Assembly: GCA_963735445.1 (NCBI GenBank)
Contig: CAVTLC010000055.1
Coordinates: 32,945-96,944, forward strand
Length of the DNA: 64,000 nt
From: AP-15 sp963735445
GTDB lineage: Bacteria; Pseudomonadota; Alphaproteobacteria; ATCC43930; CGMCC-115725
Reading direction: 5' to 3'
The notes below the pieces were generated by a model. That model saw only the letters and a program-made list of their open reading frames with translations, did not search any database and was not told the origin of the DNA. A program made the position numbers and the translations under genes. Below are positions 45,185 through 54,101 of this stretch, in pieces. Each line of letters begins with the position of its first letter. Within the stretch, counting starts at the first letter, position 1.

Positions 45185-45352
45185 GTCGCACTGATTTGAG
45201 GGCGTCGCGGCTCTCCATGCCGAGGTCGTAGTATTCAGGTCGACTTCGAGATACGGTCAGATCGGCTTGTTCTTGATAAAGCTCCACATGATCCGAGCCA
45301 TTTCGTCGCCATCAAGTTCGACGACCGGCCGAGCCACTTTGATTTTCGCCAT
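45185..45352 (-). pseudogene. icd: Remnant of dimeric (eukaryote-like) NADP-isocitrate dehydrogenase
   Basis: From an ATG at 45352 (GGAG upstream) the minus strand reads MAKIKVARPVVELDGDEMAR then IMWSFIKNKPI before a TGA at 45257-45259. Past the stop it continues PYLEVDL in the same frame and, one frame over, YYDLGMESRDA. This is the start of alphaproteobacterial Icd (MAKIKVxxPVVxLDGDEMxRI...PYLxxDLxYYDLxxExRDA) for about 55 residues. It carries an in-frame stop and a frameshift, and the remaining roughly 350 codons are absent. Monomeric idh begins about 70 bases beyond the last recognisable residue. Confidence 0.8.
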
Positions 45353-45604
45353 CCGTCCGATCTCCAAATTCGGCCACCCGATTTACCGGCCGCGACCCAT
45401 AATGGCGGCGAGGATAGAGGCCGTAGACCCGCTCGACAAGCCGACAGAGATCGGGCATTGGCGAACCGTGCCGCCGCCGTCGGGGAATTTGTGCACAGCA
45501 CGTTCTTGGCACGATGAAAAGGCAAAAAATGCGAGAATGTAACGGCTTTGTTACCAATGGTTTACAACGTAACAAGGCCATTTACAGACCATACCAAGAT
45601 TATA

Positions 45605-45784
45605 ATGTCATTTCAGGGATTTAAGCATACCGCCTATTTTTTAGGCAAGTCGATCTATCGGCTGGAATCCAAGGTACCTGTTGGATTGTTAAAAGCTTTT
45701 TGCACAGAGTTATCCACAATTCTGGGGATATCGGCGGACCCAAATGATATGATTTTGCTCGTTTATCAAAAGGTCGCTGAGTAG
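45605..45784 (+). CDS. Orphan small ORF in an AT-rich patch
   Basis: 59 residues from the ATG at 45605 (MSFQGFKHTAYFLGKSIYRL), with in-frame alternatives at 45557 (ATG) and 45548 (TTG). The C-terminal half (LLKAFCTELSTILGI, NDMILLVYQKVAE) looks like an amphipathic helical protein but matches no family I know. The base composition is much more AT-rich than neighbours, suggesting acquired or unselected DNA. There is no good ribosome-binding site. It may not be a gene. Confidence 0.3.
   Translation: MSFQGFKHTAYFLGKSIYRLESKVPVGLLKAFCTELSTILGISADPNDMILLVYQKVAE
45710..45718 (+). other. Perfect DnaA-box 9-mer
   Basis: TTATCCACA, the DnaA-box consensus, occurs once inside the AT-rich patch and the orphan ORF. 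No cluster of further boxes is visible, so it is probably not an origin; it could be chance. Confidence 0.3.
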
Positions 45785-45805
45785 GGGCGGCCTGAAGCTG
45801 CCGCG

Positions 45806-46384
45806 TTACCGGCTACCGGCCAATAATTCAATCAGCGCCGAGACGGTCGGAACGACCCGCAACAGATCATGCGTCTTCGGCTGGGCAAAGCCGCGGTCGA
45901 CGACGCGATTGAGAAGAGTTCGCAACGGCGACCAATAACCATCGACATCGACCAAGAAGATCGGCTTGTCGTGCAGGCCGAGCTGCTTCCAGCTCAAGAT
46001 TTCGAATGTCTCGTCGAGCGTGCCGATCCCGCCCGGCAGGATCGCAAAGGCGTCGGCGCGCTCGGCCATCAGCGCCTTTCGTTCGTGCATCGTATCGACC
46101 ACGACAAGCTCGCTGACGCCATGATGCGCGACTTCGGCGTCGCGCAGGCGCCCCGGGATGATGCCGGTGACACGGCCGCCGTTCGCAAGTGCAGCGTCGG
46201 CGAGAAGACCCATCAGCCCAACACGGCCGCCGCCAAAGACCACCTCGATGCCCATCGCGGCTAGCCGCGCGCCCAGCTGGCTCGCCGCCTCGCGGTAGAC
46301 ATCCGCGACCGCACCCGAGGAGCCGCAATAGACGCAAAGCGAGCGGATTCCAGGCAGCGGCTTTAGCGGTTCGGGATCAGGCAT
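45806..46384 (-). CDS. TIGR00730 / LOG family Rossmann protein (cytokinin riboside 5'-monophosphate phosphoribohydrolase-like)
   Basis: 192 residues from the ATG at 46384, which overlaps the end of the glycosylase gene by 8 bases. The family pattern is SLCVYCGSSGAV at the start, VVFGGGRVGLMGLLADAAL, and the diagnostic PGGIGTLDETFEILSW, with the Arg of MHERKALM. LOG proteins hydrolyse nucleoside 5'-monophosphates to free base and ribose-5-phosphate. Bacterial members have housekeeping roles that are poorly defined. Confidence 0.92.
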   Translation of the reverse strand: MPDPEPLKPLPGIRSLCVYCGSSGAVADVYREAASQLGARLAAMGIEVVFGGGRVGLMGLLADAALANGGRVTGIIPGRLRDAEVAHHGVSELVVVDTMHERKALMAERADAFAILPGGIGTLDETFEILSWKQLGLHDKPIFLVDVDGYWSPLRTLLNRVVDRGFAQPKTHDLLRVVPTVSALIELLAGSR

Positions 46385-47081
46385 AGAGTTCAGCCGCCAA
46401 AATTGGAGGGGTGCGCTTGCGTTTGTGCAGATAGGACTGCCAGAACAGGCAGGCGGCGACAGTACGCCATGGCCGCCATGCATCGCCAAGACCCCGCAAT
46501 TCCGGCTCGGCTGGCCGCGAGGCCAACCCCATCTGGTCGCGAACGGCCATCTGTAAACCGAGATCGGCGGCTGGCCAGATGTCGGCGCGGCCGAGCGCAA
46601 AGATCAGATAGACCTCCGCACTCCAGCGCCCGATGCCTTTTAGGGACCGCAGCGTGGCCTCGGCTGTCATGTCATCGGCTTCGGCAAGCCGGGTGAAATC
46701 GAATTCGCCTGCGGCTACCTTCGCTGCCAGACCCCGTGCATAACCCATTTTCTGCCGGCTGAAGCCGCAGGCGCGCAAGGTGGCGTCATCCATGGCGAGG
46801 AAACGGTCGGGCGTCAGCGGCTGGCAGGCGGCACTAAGGCGGCGGTGCATCGCTGCGGCCGCATCGATCGATACCTGCTGCTCGAGGATGATGTGAAGCA
46901 GGGTCGCAAAACCGTTGCGCCGGCGGCGGAAGCGCGGCGGCCCGGCCTCGGCGAGGATCGCTGCGAACACCGGTTCGGCGGCGAGCGCGCCGATACCCGC
47001 GGCGAGGTCCTGCGGCGCGTAGAGCGCCAGATTTTCTGATAGCTCCGCGCTCACCGACCCGTCCGATATCTCTGCCAGCAC
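46377..47081 (-). CDS. DNA-3-methyladenine glycosylase II-like (AlkA family, HhH-GPD)
   Basis: 234 residues. The helix-hairpin-helix is LRSLKGIGRWSAEVYLIFAL and the catalytic Asp lies in WPAADLGL, the HhH-GPD arrangement of AlkA-type glycosylases. ILEQQVSIDAAAAMHRRL is the conserved preceding helix. There is no iron-sulphur cluster Cys set, which separates it from endonuclease III and MutY. It removes alkylated bases in base-excision repair and forms a unit with the LOG-family gene. The N-terminal AlkA regulatory-like domain is absent. Confidence 0.9.
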   Translation of the reverse strand: MLAEISDGSVSAELSENLALYAPQDLAAGIGALAAEPVFAAILAEAGPPRFRRRRNGFATLLHIILEQQVSIDAAAAMHRRLSAACQPLTPDRFLAMDDATLRACGFSRQKMGYARGLAAKVAAGEFDFTRLAEADDMTAEATLRSLKGIGRWSAEVYLIFALGRADIWPAADLGLQMAVRDQMGLASRPAEPELRGLGDAWRPWRTVAACLFWQSYLHKRKRTPPILAAELYA

Positions 47082-47106
47082 GCCTGCAGCCGGCGATCAG
47101 CTGATT

Positions 47107-47703
47107 GTGCAAAACGCCGTCCCTTGGCCACCCAATTCTTATGGCATAGTCGCGCCACCCCTCCAACCGACCTGCAGAGACGGGCGGAACTTGCGCCAAG
47201 GTCGCTTGATATTGATCCCATTGTTGGTCACCGCGGCGGTGATAACCGTCTCGGTTATCGGGCTGCGGATGTTTATGGGCAGTGCGTCGCAGGATCGGCT
47301 CGCGGCCCAAGATGATGTCGATATCACGACTTTGCGGGCGCCGTTGCCGCCGCCGAGTTTTCTCGCTTGCCCACCGAATTACTGCGGCGTCAAGGCGGGA
47401 ATGACCACGCCGGTCTTTCCCCTACCTTGGCGCGCACTGCGCGATAAGTGGGTGCAGATGATTGCCGAGCAGCCGCGCACCGTGCCGCTCGGCCAAGCGC
47501 TCGAAGGACGGCGGCTCAGCTATATTCAGCATTCGTTGTTGTTCCGCTTTCCCGATGTTGTGACTGTCGAGTTCATCCCGCTCGGACCCGAACAGTCGAG
47601 CCTCGCCATATACAGCCGCTCGCGCTACGGCCACTACGATTTCGGGCACAACCGCAACCGAGTCGAAACCTGGCTGGCCGATTTGGAAAAGCTCGCAAAA
47701 TGA
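47107..47703 (+). CDS. DUF1499 family protein
   Basis: 198 residues from a GTG at 47107; a TTG at 47191, just before the hydrophobic segment, is an alternative. One N-terminal membrane helix (LILIPLLVTAAVITVSVIGL) is followed by LACPPNYCGVKA, a CPxxYC pattern like that of DUF1499, and then a beta-rich domain with VEFIPLGPEQSSLAIYSRSR and YGHYDFGHNRNRVETWL. Likely anchored with the domain outside the cytoplasm. Function unknown. It is divergent from the glycosylase gene. Confidence 0.75.
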   Translation: MQNAVPWPPNSYGIVAPPLQPTCRDGRNLRQGRLILIPLLVTAAVITVSVIGLRMFMGSASQDRLAAQDDVDITTLRAPLPPPSFLACPPNYCGVKAGMTTPVFPLPWRALRDKWVQMIAEQPRTVPLGQALEGRRLSYIQHSLLFRFPDVVTVEFIPLGPEQSSLAIYSRSRYGHYDFGHNRNRVETWLADLEKLAK

Positions 47704-47755
47704 GCCTGACCCAGTCCCGGCGCTTGAGTTAGCCGGGCGTCGGACCGGCAATTTG

Positions 47756-48568
47756 TCACCAGCGGTCCCATGGCCCAGGCGAGCGGCCATAGCGGCGGCC
47801 AGCGGACGGCACAGAACCCCGACTTATCCGCCGGTTCCGAGCAAACGAGCCGGGCGGCGCCGTTGCGAACACAGTGCTGCGCTGCGGTTGAAACAGCGCT
47901 GTCCCGCGGGAGCGCAGCACAGTCAGAAGGATCATCCCGGTAACAAAACCACCGGCATGCGCCCAGAAAGCAACACCAGGATTGCCGCGGCCTTGTTCGA
48001 GACCGCTCGCCAGCTGCATGACAAACCACAGCCCGAGCAGGATCCAGGCCGGCACGTTGATGATCCGGAAAAAGATGACGATCCAGACAAAGACATGGAC
48101 ATTGGCGCGCGGGCTCAATACCGCATAAGCCCCGAGCACGCCGGCAATGGCGCCGCTCGCGCCGATCATCGGCACATGCGAACCCGGGTCGGATAGCCCC
48201 TGGACCAGCGCAGCCGCGACGCCGCTTGCTAAGTATAGAACGGCATACCGGAAATGCCCGAGCTCATCCTCGACATTGTTTCCAAATATCCACAAAAACA
48301 GCATATTGCCGATCAGATGAAACCATCCGCCGTGCAGGAACATGCTTGTAAAAACCGTCGCCCATGCCGGCACGATGTGGAGATACGGCGCCAAATGGGC
48401 CGACCCGAACAGGACGGCCGGGATCATGCCGTAGCCGTAGAGCACGCGGTGTTGATTGTGGCCGAGCTGCCAGAAAAACGCCCCGATGCAGAGGCCGATC
48501 AGCAGGTATGTGACGACCGGCGCGCGCCGAACCGGATGGTCGTCGTAAAGCGGGATGGCAAAAATCAC
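47756..48568 (-). CDS. Rhomboid family intramembrane serine protease
   Basis: 270 residues, six to seven membrane helices. The conserved rhomboid elements are all present: MFLHGGWFHLIGNMLFLWIF (HxxxN oxyanion region), IGASGAIAGVLGAY with the GxSG nucleophile near residue 138, and FWAHAGGFVTGMIL with the catalytic His near 203. The Arg-rich C-terminal tail (NRRISRGSV, AGRRYGRSPG) is unusual and probably cytoplasmic. It cleaves membrane proteins within the bilayer; its substrate is not predictable. Single gene. Confidence 0.93.
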   Translation of the reverse strand: MIFAIPLYDDHPVRRAPVVTYLLIGLCIGAFFWQLGHNQHRVLYGYGMIPAVLFGSAHLAPYLHIVPAWATVFTSMFLHGGWFHLIGNMLFLWIFGNNVEDELGHFRYAVLYLASGVAAALVQGLSDPGSHVPMIGASGAIAGVLGAYAVLSPRANVHVFVWIVIFFRIINVPAWILLGLWFVMQLASGLEQGRGNPGVAFWAHAGGFVTGMILLTVLRSRGTALFQPQRSTVFATAPPGSFARNRRISRGSVPSAGRRYGRSPGPWDRW

Positions 48569-48751
48569 CGGCTATATTTGGGATGCCCGCGGCGGTGCGG
48601 GAGACAGTAGCTGCGAGGCTCCGTCCATCGCGCCGGTTCAACTTTGCGGCAGAGGTGCTTCGATCCAGCGGCGCCTCTGCGACCGGGGATACCCGCTGCC
48701 GGCCCGCAATTGCGGAACACCTCGGGGTCCGCTAATCCTGAAGCACCGAGA

Positions 48752-49234
48752 ATGTCCAGCTTTCTTACCCCGCCGATCTCGCCACTCGACAGCGTCGCCC
48801 ACATTATTCAGCTGGCGCTGACGCCGATCTTTCTGCTGTCCGGGATCGGAGCACTCCTCAATGTCTTTGCGACCCGGCTCGCGCGGGTCGCCGATCGGGT
48901 CGATCAGATCACCAAGGAAATGGAGGCCGCCGAACCCGAGCGCATCGCGGTTCTCGCCGTGCAAATGGCGCGTTTGCGGCGACGATCGGTGGCGCTCGAC
49001 GCTGCGGTGGTTCTCGCCGCTTTCGGCGCCGCGGCCACTTGTGCGTCGGTGCTGACCTTGTTTGTCGGCGCGATCGGAGACAAGGCAGTCGCCTCGGCAT
49101 TGTTCGTCACCTTTGCTCTCGCTGTCATCTGCACAATCGGGGCGATTATCGCCTACACCGCCGAGATGCTAATGACCGGGGTTGGCGTGCGCGCCGAGGT
49201 CGCGGCGCAGCGGCAATCTCCTGGGAGCAGCTGA
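48752..49234 (+). CDS. DUF2721 family membrane protein
   Basis: 160 residues from the ATG at 48752 (the longer frame from 48644 runs through non-conserved sequence). Three helices: LALTPIFLLSGIGALLNVFA, VVLAAFGAAATCASVLTLFV and FVTFALAVICTIGAIIAYTAE. Between the first two lies a charged helix TRLARVADRVDQITKEMEAA. This matches the small DUF2721 membrane family, of unknown function. Single gene upstream of the ABC binding protein. Confidence 0.85.
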   Translation: MSSFLTPPISPLDSVAHIIQLALTPIFLLSGIGALLNVFATRLARVADRVDQITKEMEAAEPERIAVLAVQMARLRRRSVALDAAVVLAAFGAAATCASVLTLFVGAIGDKAVASALFVTFALAVICTIGAIIAYTAEMLMTGVGVRAEVAAQRQSPGSS

Positions 49235-49366
49235 ACGCTCCGTCGCGAGGACACCGCCTCGCGGCCCGCACCGGCGAATTCGGGGTTGCGCATCGGCCGC
49301 CCGAATGATCGTATCCGCGCACCGTCCAGTCGCGCCGGCAGCGCGAGCATTCGTCAGGGGAAACGC

Positions 49367-50668
49367 ATGTTGTTCAGAAAAGCACCCGCAGGCCGCGGGA
49401 GAGTGGCTTGCGGACCGATCGCGACGATCGCCGCCGTGATCGTGATGCTGGCGGTCTCGGCCACCGCACCCGCCGCCGAGCCTACCGGCAAGCCGATCGT
49501 GATCGGCTTCAGCATGGCGTTGACCGGCGGCCTCGCGGTCAACGGCACCTCGGCGTTGCTGGCGATGCAGATTTGGGCCGACGACACCAACAAAAAAGGC
49601 GGGCTGCTCGGCCGCCCGGTCAAACTCGATTTCTATGACGATCAGAGCAATCCGTCTCTGGTCCCCGGCATCTATACAAAGCTGCTCGATGTCGACAAGG
49701 TCGACCTCGTCGTGTCGGGCTACGCCACCAATATTGCAGCGCCGGCAATGCCGGTGGTGATCGCCCACAACATGAATTTCATCGGGCTGTTCGCGCTCGA
49801 CATAAACGAGGAGTTTCAATACCCGAAATACTTCTCGATGCTGCCGGTGGGACCGGACCCGCGACCAGCGATCTCCGAGGGGTTCTTCAACATCGTCAAA
49901 GCCCAGCAGGACAAGCTTGGGCTCAAGACGATTGCCCTCGCGGTCGATGACGGCGAAGCCACGCGCAATGCCGCCGACGGCGCCCGCATCAACCTGAAAA
50001 AGGCCGGGCTGAAGATCGTCTACGACCGCAATTATCCGCCGAACACGACTGATTTCACCCCGATCATTCGCGCGATCCAGGCGACCCATCCCGACATCGT
50101 TTACATATCTTCCTACCCGCCCGACAGCGTCGGCATTATCCGCAGCGTCCATGAACTCGGGCTCGACACCAAGATCTTTGGCGGCAACCTGACCGGGCCG
50201 CAGAGCACTTCAATCAAAACCTCGCTCGGGCCGATGCTGAACGGCATCATCACCTTCGATTGGTGGCTGCCGGCTCCGACACTGCGCTTTCCGGGCGTCA
50301 TGGAATTTCTGCAGGAATACCAGGCGCGCGCCAAAGGCAAAGGGGTCGATCCGCTCGGATACTATCTCGCTCCTTGGGCCTATGCCGATCTGCAGGTGTT
50401 GGGCGAAGCAGTGCAGGGGTCGGGCGGTCTCGACCAGGACAAGATCGCCGACTACATCCGCTCGCACACCTTCAAAACTGTTGTCGGCGACGTACAGTTT
50501 GGGAAAAAAGGCGAGTGGGCCAAGTCGCGGATCATGACGATCCAGTTCCAGAACATCACCAGCACTAATCTCGACGATTTCCGCGACGGCAAAGGCGAAA
50601 CCGTATTATGGCCCGACCAGTTCAAGGCGGGCGACCCGATCCTGCCCTATTCCAAAATAAAACACTGA
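49367..50668 (+). CDS. ABC transporter substrate-binding protein, branched-chain amino acid (LivJ/K) type
   Basis: 433 residues from the ATG at 49367 with AGGGGAA upstream. An N-terminal signal peptide (IATIAAVIVMLAVSATAPAA) is followed by IVIGFSMALTGGLAVNGTSA, the opening strand of Peripla_BP_6 proteins with the substrate-contact Ser/Thr residues. LLGRPVKLDFYDDQSNPSL and FTPIIRAIQATHPDIVYISS follow. The ligand is probably an amino acid, amide or aromatic acid. No Liv permease or ATPase gene lies next to it, so it must share a transporter encoded elsewhere. A palindromic repeat follows it. Confidence 0.9.
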   Translation: MLFRKAPAGRGRVACGPIATIAAVIVMLAVSATAPAAEPTGKPIVIGFSMALTGGLAVNGTSALLAMQIWADDTNKKGGLLGRPVKLDFYDDQSNPSLVPGIYTKLLDVDKVDLVVSGYATNIAAPAMPVVIAHNMNFIGLFALDINEEFQYPKYFSMLPVGPDPRPAISEGFFNIVKAQQDKLGLKTIALAVDDGEATRNAADGARINLKKAGLKIVYDRNYPPNTTDFTPIIRAIQATHPDIVYISSYPPDSVGIIRSVHELGLDTKIFGGNLTGPQSTSIKTSLGPMLNGIITFDWWLPAPTLRFPGVMEFLQEYQARAKGKGVDPLGYYLAPWAYADLQVLGEAVQGSGGLDQDKIADYIRSHTFKTVVGDVQFGKKGEWAKSRIMTIQFQNITSTNLDDFRDGKGETVLWPDQFKAGDPILPYSKIKH

Positions 50669-50708
50669 CTAGCGTCGAACCGAACAGATGATACCCCTCC
50701 TCGTTCGT

Positions 50709-50804
50709 CGCCCCCGCGAAAGCGAGGGCCAGGCCTGCCCGTGCCTGAACAGGGGCCGCTATGTGAACGCTATCCTGGGTTCCCGCTTTCGCGGGAATGA
50801 CGGA
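50709..50804. repeat. Inverted dispersed repeat, CCCGCGAAAGCGGG family
   Basis: An outer inverted pair (CCCCGCGAAAGCGAGGG near 50712 and TCCCGCTTTCGCGGGA at 50781-50796, the latter a perfect hairpin) brackets about 60 bases, ending GAATGACGG. The TTCCCGC...GCGGGAATGAC pattern is another widespread alphaproteobacterial intergenic element (general knowledge). It sits downstream of the ABC binding protein and upstream of the convergent epimerase; no gene is in it. Confidence 0.65.
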
Positions 50805-50896
50805 AGAGAGTGGGTATTAACATTGAAATAGTACCACGAGGCCGGGCAGCCAGCATTCTCCTACTCACGTATCGTGAGAACCTCGGACGGCAATTC

Positions 50897-51974
50897 TCAT
50901 CCCTCCGCCGCTTTCAGCCTCCAGGCGGCGCCGTCGATAATCTCGGCTAGGATCGCGTCGATATCGTAGCGGTATTGCCAGCCCGGATAATCGGCCTGGA
51001 AGCGGCGAACATCGGAAATCCACCAGATGTGGTCACCAGTCCGGTTCTGATCCGAATACGACCAGTTCATCGCTTTGCCGGTCAACCGCTCGCAGGCGGC
51101 AATCGCCTCGAGCATCGAGCAATTGGCGTGCCGACCGCCGCCGATATTGTACACAGCACCCGCCCGCGGCTGCTGAACGACATGCCAGAAGGCGTTGACG
51201 AGATCGTAGGAGTGGATGTTGTCGCGCACCTGTTTGCCGCGGTAGCCAAAAACCGTATAGGCCTCGCCGGTGACCGCGCATTTGGCGAGATAAGCGAGGA
51301 AGCCGTGTAGTTTGGTGCCCGAGTGACCCGGACCGGTCAGGCAGCCGCCGCGAAAGCAGGCGGTGTGCATACCGAAATAGCGGCCATACTCTTGCACCAC
51401 CACATCAGCGGCGAGTTTCGAGGCGCCGAACAGGCTGTGCAGACAAGAGTTGACGCTCATACTCTCGTCAATGCCGTGTTCGGCAAAGGGGTGCTCGGGG
51501 CTGATCTCCCAGCGTAGCTCGTGCTCGATCAATGGCAACGCATTGGGTGCGTCGCCATAGACCTTGTTGGTGCTGGTAAAGATGAACGCGGCGTTGGGGC
51601 AGTGACGGCGGGTCGCTTCCAGCAGATTGAGCGTTCCGTTGGCGTTGACCGTAAAATCGGTTTGCGGGTCGCTCGCCGCCCAGTCATGCGAGGGCTGGGC
51701 GGCAGTATGGATCACCGCCGCGATGTCGTTACCATAGCGCGAAAACACCTGATCGAGCAGTCGCCTGATCGCGGATGTCGCCATCGACGTGGCGATAGGT
51801 CTTGATTTCGATCTCGAGACGCTGCCGGCTCCACGCGGTGCTCGCCTCGTCGCCAAAAAACACCCGGCGCATGTCGTTGTCGATGCCGACGACATCAAAC
51901 CCTTGCGCCGCAAAAAAGCGCACAGACTCGGCTCCGATCAACCCGGCCGATCCCGTCACCAGCACGACACTCAA
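50897..51974 (-). CDS. NAD-dependent epimerase, CDP-paratose 2-epimerase-like, one frame break
   Basis: About 358 residues read across two frames joined near 51764. The first part has VTGSAGLIGAESVRFF (TGxxGxxG) and IDNDMRRVFFGDEAST; after one surplus base in the GG of CAGGCGACTG, the second continues RLLDQVFSRYG. HTAAQPSHDWAASDPQTDF and NANGTLNLLEATR are the pattern I associate with CDP-paratose 2-epimerase (RfbE). FTSTNKVYGD has the Ser/Tyr region and NIGGGRHANCSMLEAI is conserved late. It would act on nucleotide sugars for surface polysaccharide; no other such genes are adjacent. Confidence 0.8.
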
Positions 51975-52335
51975 GACGCAGCCTCCACCAACTCGCTACC
52001 GCAGCACCGGCACTGTAGACGATTTATACGATAAGGAGCAGAGCATCATTCAAAAACACCAGCAATAACCAATAGATGCTATGTAATATGGAGAAGAATT
52101 AAGTTTCAGGATGCCAGACGGCCGCTCAACCTGCGGCCGCCCGCCGACGCCCGCCCAGCCCCATGTGCGAATGGCGCTTCGGGGGAGAGCTGTCGATCAA
52201 ACGCCAGAACTGCGCTTTGGTTGGGGCAACCAAGAGTATTCGTCATAGGTACGATTGTTGCGACTGCGGCGAAACGGCGCGACGATGCTTATTGCGGACG
52301 CGAGAATCCGCGGAATGTCGGTGAAGGAAAGCCCC
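51975..52335. other. 361-base divergent intergenic region
   Basis: Between the divergent epimerase and GMC genes. AT-rich at 52015-52110, then GC-rich. Two hairpins are visible: GGCCGC-N7-GCGGCC at 52120-52138 and TTGGTTG-GGG-CAACCAA at 52217-52233. No supported gene; the hairpins may be operators or 5' leader structures of the GMC gene. Confidence 0.5.
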
Positions 52336-53917
52336 ATGAAATATGACGTGGTGATCGTCGGCGGGGGAGCGGCCGGATGCGTGTTGGCCAGCCGATTGGC
52401 TGCAGACGAAAAGACTTCCGTGTTGTTGCTGGAAGCCGGGCCGGATTACCCCGATCCGGAGGTTCTTCCGGATGACGTGAAGTTCGGCCACACACGCTTT
52501 GCCGAAGCCCCGGACTCGCGACACAACTGGGCCTTGCGGGGCACCATCACCGAGGAACAAGGCGCGATCCACGTCGCGCAAGGCAGGGTAATCGGCGGCG
52601 GGTCGTCGATCAACGGTCAGGCGATGCAACGGGGCTTCCCCGAGGATTTCGAGTCTTGGGCGGGTCTCGGCAATGACGAATGGTCGTATGACAAGGTCGT
52701 GCCGTATTTTCGCAAGTCGGAGCGCGATCTCGACATCCAGGATAATTATTGCCACGGCTCGGACGGGCCGATTCCTGTCAGGCGTCGTCAGTCGGGTCCG
52801 GTGCCCGCTATCCAGCAGGCGTTCCATGCGGCCTGCTTGCAGGCGGGGTTCGGCACCACCAACGACAAAAACGGCCTGCATCCCGCTGGTCTCGGCGTGA
52901 CACCGTCGAATAACCTCGACGGCGTCAGGGTAAGCACGGCGATGGGGCACCTCAATCCGGTGCGCCACCACCTGAACCTGACCGTGCGGGGCGGAGTGTT
53001 CGTCCGGAAGATCCTGATCGAGGATGGTAAGGCGGTCGGCGTCGAAGCCGAGAGCGGCGGCAAGGTTTTCCAAATCGGAGCCGGCCGGGTGGTGCTGAGT
53101 TCCGGGCGCGATCCGATCGCCGCAACTGCTGATGCTCTCGGGTATTGGCCCCGCGGACCATCTGCGAGAATTCGGAATACCGACGGTTTATCATCTTCCT
53201 GGCGTCGGTCAGAATTTGATGAACCACCTCAGCGCCCAGGTGACGTTCAAGGTCAAGGACGGCGTTCACCTCGCCGGTCATGATCGCGACGCGGTGCACT
53301 TTGCGTTGCACTACACCGCCCCGGGATCGAGCACCGTCAACGACATGGTGCTGCGGTCCAGCCCGGTTATCGACGAACGAGAGGAACGCGTCCGTGGTGT
53401 GCGGACAAAGTACCTGGTCGGCGATGTTCCCCCCGAGCAGGCGGCGCGAATTCACTGCACGCTGGGGTTGCCCGACGGCACGGGCTACGTCAAGCTGGCC
53501 TCGGCCGACCCCGGCGTCCAGCCATCCTTCAACTATTGTTACCTGCAGCACCCCAATGACATTCGACGGGTGCGCGATGGCGTGCGGATGGCGGTGAAAC
53601 TGCTCGAATCGGACGCGTACAAGGATATCGCCGATTATCGCATCTACCCCAAGGAGGACGTCCTCGCCAATGACGACGCCTTGGACCGGTGGATACGCCA
53701 AACCGTGGGAAGCGCCAGGCACGTGTCCGGGACCTGCAAAATGGGGCCGGATTCGGATCCCATGGCGGTGGTCGACCAATATTGCAGAGTGAAGGGCATC
53801 CAAGGCTTGTGGGTGGCCGATGCGTCAGTGATGCCGCGCATTCCCCGATCGGGTGGCGCCCACGCGACGGTCATCATGATCGGCGAACGTGTTGTTGACT
53901 GGGTTGCAGCGGGATAA
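52336..53917 (+). CDS. GMC family (choline dehydrogenase-like) oxidoreductase, one frame break
   Basis: About 526 residues across two frames joined at 53104-53106. The ATG at 52336 has AAGGA upstream and begins MKYDVVIVGGGAAGCVLASR (FAD-binding GxGxxG). VIGGGSSINGQAMQRG is GMC signature 1; GAIRSPQLLMLSGIG (signature 2) is restored when one surplus G in TCCGGGCGCG is removed. The C-terminus has SGTCKMGPDSDP and VADASVMPRIPRSGGAHATV. Here Gly-Gly-Ala-His stands where many members have Gly-Asn-Thr-Asn. It oxidises an alcohol using FAD; the substrate is unknown. Confidence 0.85.
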
Positions 53918-54101
53918 CCGCGCCTAGCATCTATCTGTTGCCTATGGCTGTGGCTATCGCTCTGCTCCTCAGCCATAGTCTTTGGAGAGCTTGGCAGGGC
54001 CGGGACGCTCGCCGTACCGTCTCGATCGCCGGTTCAAGGCGGACGCTGGCGCGACTCCGCCGATAGCGGCTGTCGAGGTCTGCCGAGATAGGAGGCGCGC
54101 G

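Noticed and set aside
45710..45718. Replication origin
   Set aside because: A single DnaA box without a cluster, IHF/CtrA sites or origin-linked genes (hemE, parAB, dnaA) is not enough.
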